A stretch of DNA of 64,000 bases, taken from assembly GCF_026745355.1 (NCBI RefSeq), contig NC_079208.1, positions 18,469,213 to 18,533,212 on the forward strand, in the 5' to 3' direction. The notes below the pieces were generated by a model. That model saw nothing but the letters and a program-made list of their open reading frames with translations, ran no database searches and had not been told where the DNA came from. This document shows, piece by piece, positions 45,478-56,330 of this stretch. Position 1 is the stretch's first letter; every line of letters begins with the position of its first letter. Source of the stretch: Beta vulgaris subsp. vulgaris (lineage: Eukaryota > Streptophyta > Magnoliopsida > Caryophyllales > Amaranthaceae). The position numbers and the translations under genes were made by a program.

Positions 45478-46417
45478 TTGACTATTTTGAAAACTCATAA
45501 GAAGGCTATTGGGTACAGTATTGATGACTTGAAGGATATAAGCCCCGATTTTTGTATGCATAGGATACACCTCGAGGATGATCATAAGCCTTGCATTCAA
45601 CCACAACGGACACTGAATCCAAATATGCAAGAAGTGGTTAAGAAAGAAGTGATGAAACTACTAGATGCAGGTATTATCTACCTTATTGCTGATTCTAAGT
45701 GGGTTAGTCCTGTACAAGTAGTACCCAAAAAGGGTGGTATGACTGTTGTGAAAAATGAAAAAATGAGTCAATTCCCACTCAAACTGTGACTGGATGACGT
45801 ACATATGTGTATAGACTATAGGAGAGTCAATATGGCCACTAAAAAGGACCACTTCCCTCTACCTTTTATTGACCAAATGCTTGAACGGTTAGCATATCAC
45901 AAATATTTATGTTACTTGGATGGGTATTCCGAGTTTTTCCAAATTCCTATTCACCTGATGATCAAGAAAAGACAACCTTCAATTTACCTGTCCTTATGGC
46001 ACTTTTGCATATCGTAGAATGCCCTTTTGTTTGTGTAATGCCTCTGCTACCTTTCAACTTTGCATGATGAGTATCTTTTCTGAGTTCATAGAGTTTATTA
46101 TAGAAGTCTTTATGGATGATTTTAGTGTGTATGGCTCTACATTTGATACATGCTTAGTTAATCTCACTAAAGTCATGAAAAGATGTGAGGAATATAATTT
46201 GGTCTTAAACTGGAAAAAATGTCATTTTATGGTGACTGAAGGCGTTGATTTAGGTCGTAATGTCTCTGATAAAGGCATCCAAGTGGATCGCGCTAAAGTC
46301 CAAGTGATTGAGCAATCACCCCACCTAATAATGTTGAAGGAGTCCGCAGTTTCCTTGGTCATGCGGGGTTTTATCGCCGCTTCATTAAGGATTTTTCAAA
46401 AATTGCTAAACCACTAA
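45478..46417 (+). pseudogene. Athila-like reverse transcriptase
   Basis: Motifs in order are MHRIHLEDDHKPCIQPQR, SKWVSPVQVVPKKGGMTVV, CIDYRRVNMATKKDHFPLPF, CYLDGYSEFFQIPI, MPFCLCNASATFQLCM and VFMDDFSVYG. The catalytic box is FMDD (46,109-46,120). In-frame stops occur at 45,787 and 46,015 and the frame shifts near 46,320. RT copies element RNA into DNA. Confidence 0.9.
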
Positions 46418-47000
46418 CATAGCTCCTTCTTAAAGATGCTCCATTTGATTTTACTGATGAGTGGCTTGAGCCATTTGACAGGATCAAGAAAGTTTTGATA
46501 ACTGCACCTATTATCCGTTCTCCTGAATGGGAATTCCCTTTCGAGATAATGTGTGATGCAAGTGATTATACAGTTGGGGTCGTACTCGGTCAACGTTTGG
46601 ATAAGGTCTTACATGCTATCTATTATGCCAGCAAGACGTTGGATGAGGCACAAGTTAACTATGCTACCACATAAAAGGAACTTTTGCCTATTGTTTATGC
46701 TATAGAGAAATTCAGATCTTATTTGATTGGCTCTAAAGTCATTATATATACTGATAACGCAGCCCTGAAGTACCTTCTCTCCAAGAAGGTAGCCAAGCCT
46801 AGGGTCATTCATTGGATTTTCTTACTCCAAGAGTTCGACATCGAAATTCGTGATAAGAAAGGAGCAGAGAACGTAGTTGCAGACCATTTATCCAAGATTC
46901 GGCATGAAGATGCTATTAACTCCACTCCAATAAATGATTCTTTTCCTGATGATCATTTGTATGCAGTCACCTTACAGGTCCCTTGGTTTGCAGACTATGC
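46418..47000 (+). pseudogene. Athila-like RNase H
   Basis: [57 protein letters not shown] and [17 protein letters not shown] are the gypsy RNase H motifs. A stop at 46,672 falls between the second and third. The Asp residues in CDAS and TDNAA are kept. Confidence 0.88.
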
Positions 47001-48271
47001 CAATTACTTGGTAGGCGGTATCCTACCCCCGGATTTGTCCTACCAACAGAAGAAAAGGTTCCTCCACGATGTTAAATTCTACTTTTGGGATGATCCCTTC
47101 TTGTTTGGTGAATTTTTACATGGTCTTTGTCGCAAATGTGTTCCCGAGTGGGAGGTCCCTGGAATTCTGAACCACTGTCAGAACTCGCCTTATGGAGGTC
47201 CTCATGGTCCTTCACGCACTGTAGCCAAGCTCCATGAGTCGGGTTTCTTTTAGCCCATAATGTTCAACGACGCTCAATCTTTTATCATATCATGTGATGC
47301 TTGCTAGAGGACCGGCAACATTTCAAGACAGCATGAGGTTCCCCAAACAGGTATTCTCGAAGTTGAAATTTTCGATGTTTGGGAAATTAACTTTATGGGA
47401 CCATTCCCCTCTTCCAATGGGAATTATTACATCTTGGTTGTGGTCGATTATGTCTCTAAGTGGGTAGAAGTCGTGGCATCCCCTACCAATGACTCTAAGG
47501 TAATCAACGCTTTATTCAAGAAAATCATATTCCCAAGGTTTAGGGTCCCACGAGCTGTAATTAGTGATGGAGGCTCTCACTTTCATGACAACATTTGGAT
47601 ACTCTTTTGAAGAAATATAGAGTTTACCATCGTACTGGATTGGCATATCACCCTCAAACAAGTGGGCAAATAGAGGTTTCCGATCGCGAAGTTAAGTCCA
47701 TTCTTGAGAAGGTGGTTGCAAGGTCTAGGAAGGATTGGTGTATGAAGCTGGATGACACACTTTGGGCTTACATAACTGCATTCAAAACACCGATTGGTAC
47801 TTCACCCTATAGACTTGTGTATGGGAAAGCATGTCACCTACCCGTTTAATTAGAATATAAGGCTTTCTGGGCCATAAAAGAGCTTAATATGGATCAAAAG
47901 CTTGCAGGGGAGAAACGACTTCTACAACTCAATGAGCTTGATGAATTTTGATTGTTGGCTTATGATAACGCGCGAGAATATAAGGAGAAAACGAAAAGAT
48001 GGCATGACAAAAAGATACTACCAAAAGAGTTCACTGTAAGGTTTTATTGTACAATTCTAAGCTCAATCTTTTTCCTAGTAAGTTAAAGTCTAGATGGTCC
48101 GGCCCCTTCACGGTTACTAGAGTGAAAAAATTTAGATCTATAAAGATTATGAATGAGAAAGGTAAAGTGTTCAAAGTTAACGGTCAACGCCTGAAGTTGT
48201 ACCACGAAGGAGCTCCTGTGGGTCTAGTTGAGGTTCTCTACCTCTCCACACCATCATCACTTGACGAATGA
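47001..48271 (+). pseudogene. Athila-like integrase
   Basis: The core shows [50 protein letters not shown] and [19 protein letters not shown]. The first Asp of the triad reads Asn (NFMG rather than DFMG), so the active site looks lost. The zinc-binding segment before it is damaged. [16 protein letters not shown] and [12 protein letters not shown] close the C-terminal part. Stops at 47,251, 47,608 and 47,847 break the frame. Confidence 0.87.
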
Positions 48272-49119
48272 GGGAGGTAAACGGTCGTGCGGGACCTTTA
48301 TAAACCAGCGTTGTTCGGGAGGCAATCCAAATCTTCCCTTTAGTGTAGCTTTGATTTTCTATTTTTATTTTTATTTTTATTTTATGCTTTTTGGAGTGAG
48401 AAATTTTCATATATTGGAACACCATTGCAGGCATGTGTGTAAAGGGGTCACACTCCGATGAATCGAAGAACAACCCTTACTAGGAATCGCCCGGTAAGTC
48501 GGGCGCAAACCGCCCGGTCGGGCCCGTGAGTGAAATTTTCATGGCCTCGCAAAAAAACACGAAAAAATGAAAACAGTGAAAGAATTTCGCCCGGCAGGTG
48601 GGAATCCGCCGGCGAGCCCGCAAGCACGCCAACTAGGCTGAATTCACAAAAACGAAAAAAGTCTGTGGAAAATTTCCGCCCAGGCAAGTCGGACGGGACG
48701 CAGCAAACACGGGTTCTTTTCATTCTTTTCAAGCTTTCACAACTCCTTCATCTTCTTCCTCTCACTCTCTCTCTCTCCCTCTCTTCTAACCCTAACCCCA
48801 ACTTCATCCATCTTCACCATCTACACTCTCAATTTTCTCCATAATTCTTAATCTTCCACACATCTTTCACAATTTCTTCCGTCCCAATTATATTTTTTCT
48901 ACCCCTCACTCTCTCACTTCCTCCTTTTTTCTTCTTCCTTTTCCTTCTTGGGTTTATTGAGTCAAGGTTTGAATTTTGTGATAATTCTTGTTAGTTAAAC
49001 CTTGCAAATTGTGTTCCTACACTTCATTGTGTCCTATGAGTTGATTTTACTCAAGTTTTTGTGAAGTTCTCACTTTCTCCACCATTGCTCTCTATTTTGC
49101 AGCTTTGTCCTCTTCTTCA
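48272..49119 (+). promoter_or_regulatory. Athila spacer with CT-rich leader
   Basis: Noncoding stretch after pol. GTTGTTCGGGAGGCAATCC is typical of the Athila pol end. CGGGCG-type motifs at 48,488-48,700 resemble those in the 5' LTR. A CT-rich run at 48,735-48,950 precedes the downstream frame and could hold a splice acceptor or leader. Confidence 0.5.
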
Positions 49120-50256
49120 ATGGTGGCCCGACGTGGTGCATGTGAAACTAACACTCCCGCAATTGAGATCGATCCTACTTACCACCATATCATTTTCAAG
49201 GACAAAGACCAAAAGGTACGCTTTCAAAAACTATAACATCGTCTGATTTTCCTCACTTGCTTTGTTAATCGGGACCTTTTGCATGCTCTTGGTATCTATG
49301 AAATCACCCGAACCTTGTTTGTTGGGGTTGGTATAGAGTCATTTTTTACAATGTACCATGGAACTTATGTTGATATCACCCTTGAATTTCTAAGTTCCCT
49401 AGACACCTGTAAGCATTCCACATATGATCACGTCATGTACTTTAGGATTGCTAATATGGATCGAAAATTGACCATTCGACAATTTGCCCAATTGTTTGGC
49501 ATGGCTGTTAGGGGGATAGGAAGAAACCCGCCACCATATCGTTGGGCCTCCTTTGGCAAGGTTTAACTGGTGTTAGACCCCCCAATTGCCAACACTTGTA
49601 AATTAATTTCGTCCATAATCCAAGTATTTGCTTCCTCTTAAAATATTTTGGAGGTACGATTTTTGGGAGGTGGGAACCCAACACCACCCGGACTGAGGAA
49701 CTAAGCGCTCTCGGCACTTACTTATGGCCTGCTACCATGAACATGCAGTTCGACCTTGCCTATGCTTTTATGCATCATTTGCGTAAAATCTCCACGACTT
49801 ACCCCACCTTTGAGGAGGACGGCAATGTTCGCTCCTCTATGCCTATTCTTATTGGGGGGGTTAGTCACCCATATCGCCTGTCACTTTGGTTAGGTTGATA
49901 ATCGGAATAATGTTGTTTCGAGGGCCACTTACCTTGACCTTGATCACTTTCTTTCAGCTCAGTACTTTGTCCCTAGTGGTAGGCACTTTAGGTGGATGAT
50001 TGCAAATCGGCAATCTATACTCCTCCCTAATCCCGACTTGGTCCAATTACCCATAGGAGATGACTACACTGAGAACGCTGCACCACCTACCTACCTTCTC
50101 CCTGTTGGAGATAAGGCGCACCCCCCTGAGACTAGTACAGTCCCTAAGCCTCCTCAGATATACCGTAGGCGTGAGCCCGGTCCTTCCATCCCCTCCTCTT
50201 TTTCACATCCCACTCCCCCTACTGCTGATTTTGAGGGTATGATGAGTGTTTTATAG
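49120..50256 (+). pseudogene. Athila-like post-pol ORF (broken)
   Basis: Begins MVARRGACETNTPAIEIDP. It continues YHHIIFKDKDQKVRF, then LLHALGIYEITRTLFVGVG, ITLEFLSSLDTC and FRIANMDRKLTIRQFAQLFG. This matches the plant gypsy post-pol protein often called Athila ORF1-like or putative plant transposon protein; its function is unknown. Stops at 49,241 and 49,563 and several frameshifts break it. The last part (49,996-50,256) is Pro-rich. No membrane segment is seen, so an envelope role is not supported. The element is cut off at 50,343. Confidence 0.72.
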
Positions 50257-50343
50257 CGTATGGAACTGGATATGACTGCTAACACGCAAGCTATTGAGCG
50301 CCATGTAGCCACCATCTACACTGACCAGCGTCTAGCTATGTTG

Positions 50344-51419
50344 TGACTAATAAAAGTCAGACACCCATTGGTGTGACTAATAAAAGTCGGACACAATTTG
50401 TTCTAAGGTTTAGGCGCCTATTTATAGACAATTTAGACAAGACATAAACTTATCCACTACTTAATCCATTATCCCATGATGTCCATGATTCTAATTAATT
50501 AATTTAGTTTATATTAAATAGTCCTTGAGAAGTAATTAATCCACTTCCTCCACTACTTAACTTAAATCTAAGAAGCAGTAAGTATTACGTGGCTTTAGAT
50601 ACTTGGGGAATAATTAAACTACTTAAATTAATTAAGACTTGGAAAATAATTAACTAAGCCAACTAACCACTAACTACAAACGTGTAGCAGTAGTTTAGGC
50701 GTGATAACATATTTTTGGGGAGTAAATAAAATATTTACTTTGAATAGTTTTTAGGAAAATATCTTTAAAAATAAGTTTGATTAAAACGAAAATCATTTTT
50801 ATATTTAAGACGAAAATCTTTTTAAAACCGGAAACTATATTTAATTTTGAAAACAAAATCTTTTAGTTTAATTAAAATATATATAAAAGATAAGATTAAA
50901 AACCGTTTGATATTTATCTTAATAAAATCAGAAAATCAGTTTAAATCTTTTGCTAACAAACTAATAACAAACTCCTTAAAATAGTGGATCTAGTCAAAAC
51001 TATCCTAAAACTTCTAAATAACTTTGTTAGGCGCACAACATATGTTAGGCGCACTACTTAGAAGTTATTTAGGTGTTCCTAAAGCTGTCTATAAGTCTGT
51101 TTCTTAACCTTGTTCCTAACTGTGCTAGTGTTTGTTCCATTCATGGGAACGGAACCAAGTTCCATTTCAGAATTCACCACAAACTAAATTGAGCTTTCAC
51201 TCAACCTTAACATGAAGATACACCCTAATGTATTCTAATCTTCACTCCAAGCTTGATACTTCATCATTCGAACATCTTCACTTCGATCTTGATTAATTCT
51301 CCATTTTAATCTTCAATCAAGTATTCTCTTTGCTCGAGAATGAATTACCTAGCAATAACATAAATAAAATACACTATGTCTTTTGTGGTTAAGTCATCTT
51401 CAAAACTTAAGGGTCAACA
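50344..51419 (-). repeat. 3' LTR of copia-2, lacking its U5 end
   Basis: Begins TGTTGACCC (minus strand) and matches the 5' LTR over about 890 bases (50,530-51,419). It then keeps U3 and a TATA box (CTATAAATAGGCG at about 50,409-50,421) that the 5' LTR has lost. It stops at a short direct repeat, GTGACTAATAAAAGTC, found at about 50,343 and 50,372. Confidence 0.88.
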
Positions 51420-51433
51420 ATTTCCCCCTTTTT
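51420..51433 (-). promoter_or_regulatory. Polypurine tract of copia-2
   Basis: AAAAAGGGGGAAAT on the minus strand, directly before TGTTGACCC, the same layout as in copia-1. Confidence 0.9.
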
Positions 51434-51929
51434 GAAGATGGCAACAAAAGGCATATAATATAATATGTAATTTAAATAAGTCACATAAAACTCTTTTTAA
51501 CTAAGTAATTCAACTAAGTTAAATTAATTCTAATAGACTTGTGATTTTATTTTATAACTAAGGAAAAAACGATTTGAAGTAAACGTGAGAACGTGAACCA
51601 TGACTAGATAAAATATTTACTCTTATTGCCTTTCTCTTTCCCCCTTTGGCATCTTCAAAAACATTATTCTGCAATTTCGAAAAGATGAAATTTATCTATC
51701 AAACCACATCACACCACCAAACTTTGTTAGAGACAATTTGGTTAGTATAAGCAAATAAAGCATTGAACTCTCAAAACCGCAATCTAAGAATATTAGCCAT
51801 TCAAGAGACGCACACATGCAAAAAGATTTGACATAGAATTATCAAATCAACATAGTTCCATTGTAGCATGCTTAAGAAAGAAAGAAAGAGAAGACATAAA
51901 ATAAAAGTTTTGTTCCCACAATAAGAAAA
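51434..51929 (-). other. copia-2 spacer next to 3' PPT
   Basis: AT-rich noncoding sequence between the extra ORF and the PPT. It includes a second purine-rich tract on the minus strand (complement of TTTCCCCCTTTGG, about 51,639-51,651), which fits the multiple-PPT habit of Sireviruses. Confidence 0.6.
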
Positions 51930-52620
51930 CAAAACTAAGAATAGTGTTTAGGCTTAGGAGAGGAAGGTTGTTCGACCACTTCTTCCACCACATCATCCAA
52001 CTTGATCATCACTTCCTTATGATTGTTTTCAACGGTTTTATCAAGCTTGAACATGATATCCTTCAAATTCGTCAACTTCTTATTCATCTTTTGGAGAGTC
52101 GTGGTCATATCTTCAATTCTTCTATTTCAACCACCTTCTTCCCTTTTTCCTTTTCTTTTTCTTCTCTTTGTTTTTCTTTTTCGATTTTTTCATTTTTCTT
52201 TTTCTTTTTCCTTCTCTACCTCAAATTTGGTTTCATCATCCTTTTCTCCATCACATTCATCAATGTGTTCCCTAGAGATGGGAACAACAAATTCTTCATC
52301 CTCATCCGCATTATCAACCACATTGACTCGGCCTCGAGTTACAATTCCATCCACCACACTTACTTTCAAGAACTTTGGGAACCCTTCGCACTCTTGGTTG
52401 TTCCTTTCACTGGAACAACAGGTTCCCCCTCAATTTTTGCATGTGATTCCTCCACTTCCATTTCCCAAGTTTCTTCAGTTTGCTTCCTCTTTCTCAAAAT
52501 CTATTTTGATGGATTGGGAGAGATATCCATGGGAGTTGGAGATTCGATGTGAGTGGAAGAGGGAGGGGGTTTTTCGGGTTTTTGGTTAGAGAGAGAATGA
52601 GAGGTTTGTTTGGTGTTCAT
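51930..52620 (-). pseudogene. Extra 3' ORF of copia-2 (env-like position)
   Basis: Starts at 52,620: MNTKQTSHSLSNQKPEKPPP, then a stop about 40 codons in. Reading through shifted frames gives KRKQTEETWEMEVEESHAK, RVNVVDNADEDEEFVVPISR, a Lys/Glu-rich run and finally MNKKLTNLKDIMFKLDKTVE ending SSPKPKHYS. The last part has heptad-like Leu spacing, so a coiled coil is likely. No signal peptide or transmembrane segment is seen. Antisense frames of 188-202 codons here are shadows of this Glu/Lys-rich gene. Confidence 0.6.
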
Positions 52621-53330
52621 GATTTAGGAGATTTTTCGGTTTTATTTGAGGTGAAAAGGTGTTATTTTGGTTTAAGGGGAAAACTAGGGAGTAATGAAGG
52701 AAGGTGAAAAGTAAAAAAAATTTACTTAACCATGTATTGTACACGGTTTGAAGAGAGAGAAAAAAAATAAAGAAAATTAAGTAAAGAAATTAAAGATAAT
52801 ATTTCCCAACTAATTTGAGAAATATTAGGAGAGAATAAATGGATTAGAATCAGATTTTTAGGAGAAAAAATCTAAACAAAATATTTTTTGGATTTTGATT
52901 TTGAATTTCGAAATTTGAAAAATAAAACCTAGTTTAAATATGCTGGGAACAGCGTTTGGGAACAGCGAATGGAAACAACAAGTTTTGCTACTTTGGAACG
53001 CAATTAATAATTTAATCCTTGTCATCTTAAGGCATAGAATTGTCTTATGAAAATAAGGGGAATATTATTGGACTTGTGAGCAGTTTCAGACATTTTTACT
53101 CATACATATGAAATAATCATATAAAGATTGTGATGCATTTTAAACAAATAAAAACATCAAATTTACTCACTCATACATAATGTCAAAGATCACAAAGGGA
53201 GAAAAGATTATAGCAATTCATTTCAACTTAATCAAGCCAATTCAAGTCTCTTTTTCAAACCTATCTCTATTTAAGGGCTTAGTCAAGAATATCAGCAATC
53301 TATGTTCAGTTTCCAAAATTCCATTTTAAT
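52621..53330 (-). other. copia-2 spacer between pol and extra ORF
   Basis: AT-rich noncoding sequence. No motif is recognised. Confidence 0.6.
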
Positions 53331-53978
53331 AAGCCCTTTTCAACATTATCTTTAGAAATGATGCCTAATATGGATTGTTGACTCTAGAATGATGCACGGG
53401 ATCTTTAGAAATACTAATGCACTAATATTATTAAATTTATCACAATAGATGGGAACACATTCAAAGTAAATTCCGTAGTCACAGTTTGTTGTTTTATCCA
53501 TAGCATTTGGGAACAACATGCTGTGCTGCAACATATTCAGCCTCAGCTGTAGATAAAGCAATGTGTTTTGCTTCTTGGTGCTCCAAGAAACAAACTATGA
53601 CTAAGGAACTGAACCATACCTGATGTACTCTTTCTATTGACCAGATCTCCTGCATAGTCAGCATCCGCAAATCCTTTAATTCAAAGGTATCACTTCTCGA
53701 ATAGAATAGGCTTAAATCTCTGTTCCCTTGAGGTATCTTAGGATTCTCTTCACGTGTGAGATGAGATTCCTTTGGATTGGCTTGAAACCTTGCACATAAC
53801 CTACACTGAAAGCAATATCAGGACGACTTGCAGTTAGATATATAATGAGCCAATCATACCTCGATACTTGGTTTGATCCACACTTGTTCCTATAGAATCT
53901 TCATCCAATCTGGTTGAAGTTCCCATAGGTGTATGATTTACTTTGGATGCTCCAAACCATACTTTTTCAATAGTTCCT
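53331..53978 (-). pseudogene. copia-2 RNase H and RT end
   Basis: Minus-strand pieces include ALSTAEAEYVAAQHVVPK-like text near 53,510-53,560, YGIYFECVPIYCDKFNN near 53,450, and RT-end segments near 53,830. Codons are lost and frames shift. Residues match copia-1 closely. Confidence 0.78.
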
Positions 53979-54720
53979 TTATGTACTTTTGTTGATGGAT
54001 GTAGATTCCTTCTTCTGTTTGCTTGATTTGCAACCCCAAGAAGAAGTTAGCTCACCCATCATACTCATTTCAAATTCTTTACTCATGAGATTAGCAAAGT
54101 CCTTGCACAAAGATTCATTAGTGGCACCAAATATAATATCATCAACATATATTTGAACAACTAATAAATGTTTTCCTTTTGATTTTAAAAACAAGGTTCG
54201 ATCCAATTTTCCTCTTTTAAACTCATTTTCAAGAAGGAACTTAGAAAGTCTTTCATACCATGCTCTTGGAGCTTGCTTTAACCCATAAAGAGCTTTGTCA
54301 AGCTTAAAGACATGATTAGGAAATTCTTTATTTTCAAAACCTGGAGGTTGTTCTACAAATACCTCCTCATTAGATAACCATTTAAAAAGCACATTTACAT
54401 CCATTTGATACAATTTAAAACCCATGAAGCAGCAAATGCTAAAATTCTAATTGCTTCCAATCTTGCAACAGGTAGCAAAAGTTTCTTCATAATCATCCTT
54501 CCTGTTGATTGTATCCTTTCACAACTAACCGGCCTTGTTTCTTATATGGTTCCGAACTCATCAATTTGTTTCTAAACACCCATTTAAACCAATAACCTTT
54601 GTGTTAGGTTTAGGTTCAAGGTGCCAAACTTTGTTTCTTTCAAATTGATGAAGTTCATCCTGCATAGCTACAATCCAATCAGCATCAGTGAGAGCTTCTT
54701 CATGTTCCTGGTTCCACATA
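53979..54720 (-). pseudogene. copia-2 reverse transcriptase
   Basis: A 148-codon open stretch (53,979-54,425) holds [57 protein letters not shown] and MSKEFEMSMMGEL, with the catalytic YVDD intact. Upstream RT pieces (WVFRN, ETF) are scattered over 54,430-54,720 in other frames. Confidence 0.88.
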
Positions 54721-55199
54721 GAAAGAAAAGCATGAAAAGCACAAAATTTTCAATTGAGATCTCGTTTGAGTTCCCTTGTTAATGTCACTGATTATGAGTT
54801 CCACCGGATGGGAACGATGAGTTTTCCAAGGCTTTGGTTGGAAATCCTAGATGGAGACTTGTTTCCTTGATATCTTCATTTCCCTGTCTTGGGAACCAGG
54901 TTCAACAATAGTGGATTCATTCACTGTTATCCACCTAGTTCTTCTTCTTTCATTGGGAACAGGAACAGGATGTTGTTCCCTTGGCTTTGTTCCCATGACT
55001 TCTCTTCCAAAGTCTCATCAATAGACTTTTGATCTCAACCTATTTCGAAGTCATCTCAACCTGTGTGCTTGACAAATTTATCTGTTTCATCAAAAATAAC
55101 ATGCACACTTTCTTCTACACACATAGACCTTTTATTATAACTCTATAAGCTTGCTACTAGAAGATATCCTAAGAATACAGCTTCTTCACTTCTAGCATC
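54721..55199 (-). other. copia-2 integrase-RT linker
   Basis: Acidic linker region of the polyprotein, unreadable as one frame. It corresponds to 6,100-6,500 of copia-1. Confidence 0.5.
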
Positions 55200-55960
55200 A
55201 AATTTTCCAAATTTTGTTTCCCATTATTATGAACAAAACATTTACATCCAAATGTTCTGAAATATGTAATATTGGGCTTTTTACCAAAATAGCTCATAAG
55301 GAGTTTTATTTAATAAAGGTCTACCATGGCACGATTTATAATATGACAAGCAGTATTCACAGCTTCGCCCAAAATTTTAGGAAGACCACTAGCTATAACA
55401 TAGTCCTAGCCATTTCCTTCTATGTTCTATTCTTCCTTTCAACAACACCATTTTGTTGAGGTGTTCTAGGGCGGAGAAATTGTGATCTAATACCATTGTC
55501 CTACTAAAGTCATCAAACTTAAATTCTCAAATTCTTTGCCATGGTCGGATCCAAGGTGTAACAAATTTTGACCACTCAAAATTTGAACTTTCTTTGCAAA
55601 GACAAGGAACTCATCATAAGTCTCGTCCTTGCTAGAAAGAAAAATAACCCAAGTAAATCTAGAGAAGTCATCTACAATAACAACACATATTTCTTTCCAC
55701 TCCTACTTTGTATCCTCATAGGTCCACATAAATCCATATGAATAACTCTAAAGGTCTTGTGGACTTACCACATTCTTGGACTTAAAGAGGACTAACATGC
55801 TTCCTTTTGCCATGCATCACAAACATGATCTAAATGAAACTTAATGGAGGTAAACCTAAAACTATTCTTTAGAACGAGTTTGTCAAGCAAGAAAAGCTAG
55901 CATGACCTAGACGCTTTGCCATAAAGATGAATCATCATCAATAACACTAAGGCATGTAAT
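55200..55960 (-). pseudogene. copia-2 integrase
   Basis: Minus-strand fragments match copia-1 integrase, including the ones around HMDLCGPM (about 55,730), DDFSRFTWVIFLSSKDETYD (about 55,620-55,680) and QQNGVVERKNR (about 55,440-55,470). No frame stays open for long, so the enzyme is lost. Confidence 0.75.
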
Positions 55961-56079
55961 TTTTTTGGGAACAAGGTTGAGATCCACAACATATGTGTTC
56001 CCTTTCTTGTTCCTTCCAAAAGAATCCTTTGTGCTATTGTTGACATTAAACATTTTTCACTATTAAACTTCACACAGTT

Positions 56080-56330
56080 CCCTTATCACAGAATTGGGAA
56101 TAATAACAAATTATGCTTTAATCCATCAACTAGAAAACTTATCTATGGAATGTGACGATGACTTACCAACTTTGCCCATGGCAACTATGTTACCTTTCTT
56201 GTTGTCACCAAAAGTCACACTTCCACCATATAGGCTGAGAGTGAGAGAAATCTTGATTATCTCCAGTCATATGCTTAGAACAACCACTGTCTAGGTACCA
56301 TGTGTTGTTCCCCCTCACTCCAACCTGCAA
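56080..56330 (-). pseudogene. copia-2 aspartic protease
   Basis: Minus strand reads VGVRGNNTWYLDSGCSKHMT from about 56,326, with the Asp-Ser-Gly triad intact. Frameshifts follow within 30 codons. Confidence 0.8.

Noticed and set aside
48530..48844. 104-codon plus-strand frame after Athila pol
   Set aside because: It reads GC-rich LTR-like motifs and then a CT-rich leader; composition explains it.
51944..52589. Two long overlapping plus-strand frames (188 and 202 codons, Phe/Ser-rich)
   Set aside because: They are antisense to the Lys/Glu-rich extra ORF of copia-2. Runs of GAA/AAG read backwards give TTC/CTT.
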